NCBI GenBank assembly: GCA_905250075.1
Contig: CAJNOP010000228.1
Span: 62,001 to 126,000 of the forward strand
DNA from: Rotaria sp. Silwood1
Lineage: Eukaryota > Rotifera > Eurotatoria > Philodinida > Philodinidae
Length of the DNA: 64,000 nucleotides
Reading direction: 5' to 3'
Shown in pieces: positions 61,195 through 64,000 of the stretch. Position numbers and translations under genes: made by a program. The notes under the pieces are model-generated. The model worked only from the letters and a program-made list of their open reading frames with translations. It did not search any database and had not been told where the DNA came from. Positions within the stretch are counted from its first letter, which is position 1, and the number at the start of each line of letters is the position of its first letter.

Positions 61195-64000
61195 ATAAAT
61201 TTATCTATGGTATTAGCCGACTCTGTATCATATGTAATCATAATCTTATTGACGAAAATAAATAAATGATTATTGATAGGAACTTTTTTCTATGTTATTC
61301 AAAGACAAAAAGAAAATTTGTTGATCTTGAGACTTGCTCACATTTTCTCAGTTTGCTGTCAATATATATTTTGATTTTTACATATCCAATTGTTTCATTA
61401 CTAAGATAGAAATTATAGGTTTGACTGGAAATTAAGCTCATCCTTTCAGCAAGAATAATCGATAGCCAGCATTTCGATAATTTGGGATGATATCTACGGT
61501 TTATATTTATGGTAAATATTCAGAAAGAGTGAATTTAGGGAATGATAATCGATACAAAACTCACGAATCATAGATGGTCGAAAAGACCAACCAAATGTTC
61601 GGCAACCTTTTTTTTTTTAATATATAAACTTGGTTTTCAATAAAGTTTGAATGATTCAAATATTTTATAACAATTGATTTTGTTATCTGGTTTTATATTT
61701 GAAAGCTATTGTCATTATTTTTTTCCATAAAACTTTTCATTACATAAGCGATTATATATTATTGTTCATCCAGGACATGAAGGATTATTCTTACAAGGTT
61801 AAAAAAAAAAGCAATTATTATAGAATGAATATTTGATTGAGTACAGAAATAAGTTCAGTCTCTGTTCATGATTAACTTGATCTGATTGAAATAGAAGAGG
61901 AAGGTCATATTATTCCGAATTTTTTTTCTTTCTAAATCATGAATAAAAATAACAGTATTCATTAGAAATATGATCATGATAATCATAAAGTGAATGCATT
62001 GATATGAGTACGATGCACATCATATGAACATCGAGTATAATCATCATTAGAGAGAGAAGACAAACAATGGTTAGCTGAGAAAGGTTTATGAGAAAAAAAA
62101 TGAAGTAAAATCATGATTAAAAATAGATATGAAATAATGAATTGTTGATATCCAAAAAATATAAATTATCAATTCAGAAATCATTTAAATCAACTTTCAT
62201 AACTTAATCCAACAAAAATCTACCTTTTGCATAATTCAATTATGGAAACAAATGATCTGTGACTGTTCGAAACACTTTCTCATTAACATTTGATATTTTG
62301 TCTGTCAAAATGGATGTTCAATCAATAGAGTTGTTATTTTACTTAAATAATTACTGTTTCTTCATACTATGAATTTCTCATGAATTATAAAGTTAGAAAG
62401 TGATATGCAGGCCTAAATATACGATTCAGATGAAATTTCACATATCATTTTATATGTATTATTGTTACAAAAGTTCAGATAGAGTTTTGAAAAAATATCA
62501 GTCAATCATACATTTCTAGAATGTTTGATCTAAATTATCGCTTGATCATTATAAGATTATCTTCAAGATTGTCTGAGGATTGTATGGCGTATGCGGAGAG
62601 CTAAATACAAATAATCTATAACAAATATCTCACATCTTCCGAGCAACTATCAGATTCAAACTAAAAGATTTCATTGATATTAGAAGTATTGTTCATGTCC
62701 AAAAAATCTTGGATTTGACAGACTTCATTGAGTGCTCGAATCTTTTTTTCTGTCGAATTTCCAAATAGAGAGAAAGGTTTTTGCTAACTGCTTCATAGAA
62801 ATACTACTTATTTTGTTAATTCATAAGAATACAATGCGATTTTGTGTGTTTTTCTGGATGAGATGTGCAACTCTAATTTGTGAACAATTTAACTAATAAA
62901 AAAATTAAAATTACCAAGGGCAAACGACGTCATTGGCGTGTCAGAATATACTTGAAAAAAGAAAGAAGATTTTAAGTTGTTTCATCGAATGGAGAAGTTA
63001 CAGTGGATGTGAGTCTTTAGTTTATGCATACCTTCATTTCGCTATGTAGTTTTTTTTTAATGTTTGAGTGTTGTATTTCTTTATTGGACTCAGCAATGCA
63101 TAGTAGCAATTGCTATCATTGTTAAAAGTCAAAAGAAAAACTTAAAAAAATCAAAGTTTTTAGAAAAAGTATTATTTTCTTCAGTACGTGTCCACAAAAA
63201 CTCGATTCAATAGCCTTAAGTTTCATCATAAAATCAATAAACTATAGTCCATTTGGAAGTAAATAGTTTGCTTTATCGAACGAACTATATGTTACGATGT
63301 TAATAAGTTGAGTCGAAATTAACTTTTTATGAGGGACCATTAAGCTTTTTTTATTATTCTATAAAAAAGTACTTCTATCAATACGTGACTATTTTTTAAG
63401 TTGTTCGTGTTAGTGATTGTGGCATTTTTTCCTTCCGAATAAGAAGTAAGAATTCAAAAAAAAAAATCAGTATCAGGGATTTAGTATACTTTTAGATTAA
63501 AAAAGTTAAATGTATAGAATGAAAGATCATAGAGATTTTCGATTTACTAAATGAGCTATATTTGATCCTTGTTTGTTAAATATCTTCCGAAGATGTTATG
63601 ATATACAGCTGAAAATTTCATGCAATTTCAAGGTATCTAGCCTAAGATCGATTTTCAAGGGGTGTGATGTCTTGATAAAGATTTGCCGTTGTTTAAAAAT
63701 GATTACTTTTTCGTAATCATAAATATATTGTCATATATGACAGGTACATCCAAATAGTCAAAAATAATGTCAAATAACAATTTTCAGCTAGAGAAGTGGC
63801 AAATCACAAACTCTTTTCGTTCTTGATCTTTTGCAAAAGAAAAAACTCACATATATTATAGATTGAAGGAATAATAATTACTTTATTCGTTATTCAAACA
63901 TTCATGATTGCCTTATACATCTCTAAGATCATACAAATTTGGGTGCATATGCAATAATCTTTTATACATCGATGATTAATACCTCGGGCAAAACATATAC
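61195..64000. other. Intergenic, nothing recognised
   Basis: After the F-box 3' UTR the sequence is AT-rich without a convincing exon or repeat on either strand. An isolated minus-strand fragment near 61770-61800 could encode CKNNPSCPG and a stop but has no partner exon. Confidence 0.5.

Noticed and set aside
61765..61802. Minus-strand fragment that could encode CKNNPSCPG and a stop
   Set aside because: Too short, no acceptor in a convincing context and no partner exon upstream within the window.
1..64000. CRISPR arrays, bacterial operons, rRNA or tRNA genes, viral genes
   Set aside because: No regularly spaced direct repeats, no Shine-Dalgarno-type gene packing, no rRNA blocks and no cloverleaf I could fold by eye; a tRNA scan was not possible, so a missed tRNA cannot be excluded.

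Overview
The window is a eukaryotic (animal) nuclear sequence: strongly AT-rich, with genes split by many short introns (about 50-70 nt, GT..AG) mixed with a few 1-3 kb introns filled with repeats. The protein set (agrin, a Delta/Jagged-type Notch ligand, OFD1, a peptide-type rhodopsin GPCR) is metazoan. The compact introns, AT-rich codon use, F-box protein style and small PLAC8 gene cluster resemble bdelloid rotifers such as Rotaria; that assignment is an inference from pattern memory, not a database result. One assembly gap of 100 N lies at 41009-41108. All exon models below were built by hand from splice signals and checked by reading-frame phase across every junction.

Layout. 183-1488 (-): rhodopsin-family GPCR, 2 exons. 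1489-7279: no gene, old repeats. 7280-8795 (-): C45-type N-terminal-nucleophile acyltransferase/hydrolase (tan/isopenicillin acyltransferase-like). 9146-21285 (+): OFD1-like centrosome/cilium protein, 23 exons. 21498-29383 (-): Delta-like Notch ligand (signal peptide, MNNL, DSL, 8 EGF, TM), 15 exons, tail-to-tail with OFD1. 29384-32137: repeat-bearing intergenic region. 32138-40614 (-): three PLAC8-family genes, the last two inside a recent ~1.9 kb direct segmental duplication. 40615-45141: gap plus a ~2.06 kb inverted-terminal-repeat DNA element. 45142-56871 (-): transmembrane agrin-like gene, 31 exons, 1570 aa. 58729-61194 (+): F-box protein, 2 exons. 61195-64000: nothing recognised.

Mobile DNA is the second theme. 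I see a 223-bp GC-rich hAT-type MITE with an 8-bp target duplication in an agrin intron, a 617-bp near-perfect foldback element in another agrin intron with two older relatives in introns of agrin and OFD1, a family with ~50-bp inverted ends (two clear copies), a 583-bp inverted-repeat element upstream of the Notch ligand, and the 2.06 kb element. None carries a recognisable transposase, so all look non-autonomous.

The genes do not form an operon-like system; they are separate developmental and cell-biological genes. The most noteworthy biology is a type II transmembrane agrin and a DSL ligand side by side in one locus, and a duplicated PLAC8 pair whose exons have diverged more than their non-coding flanks, one copy having lost its C-terminal tail to an in-frame stop.
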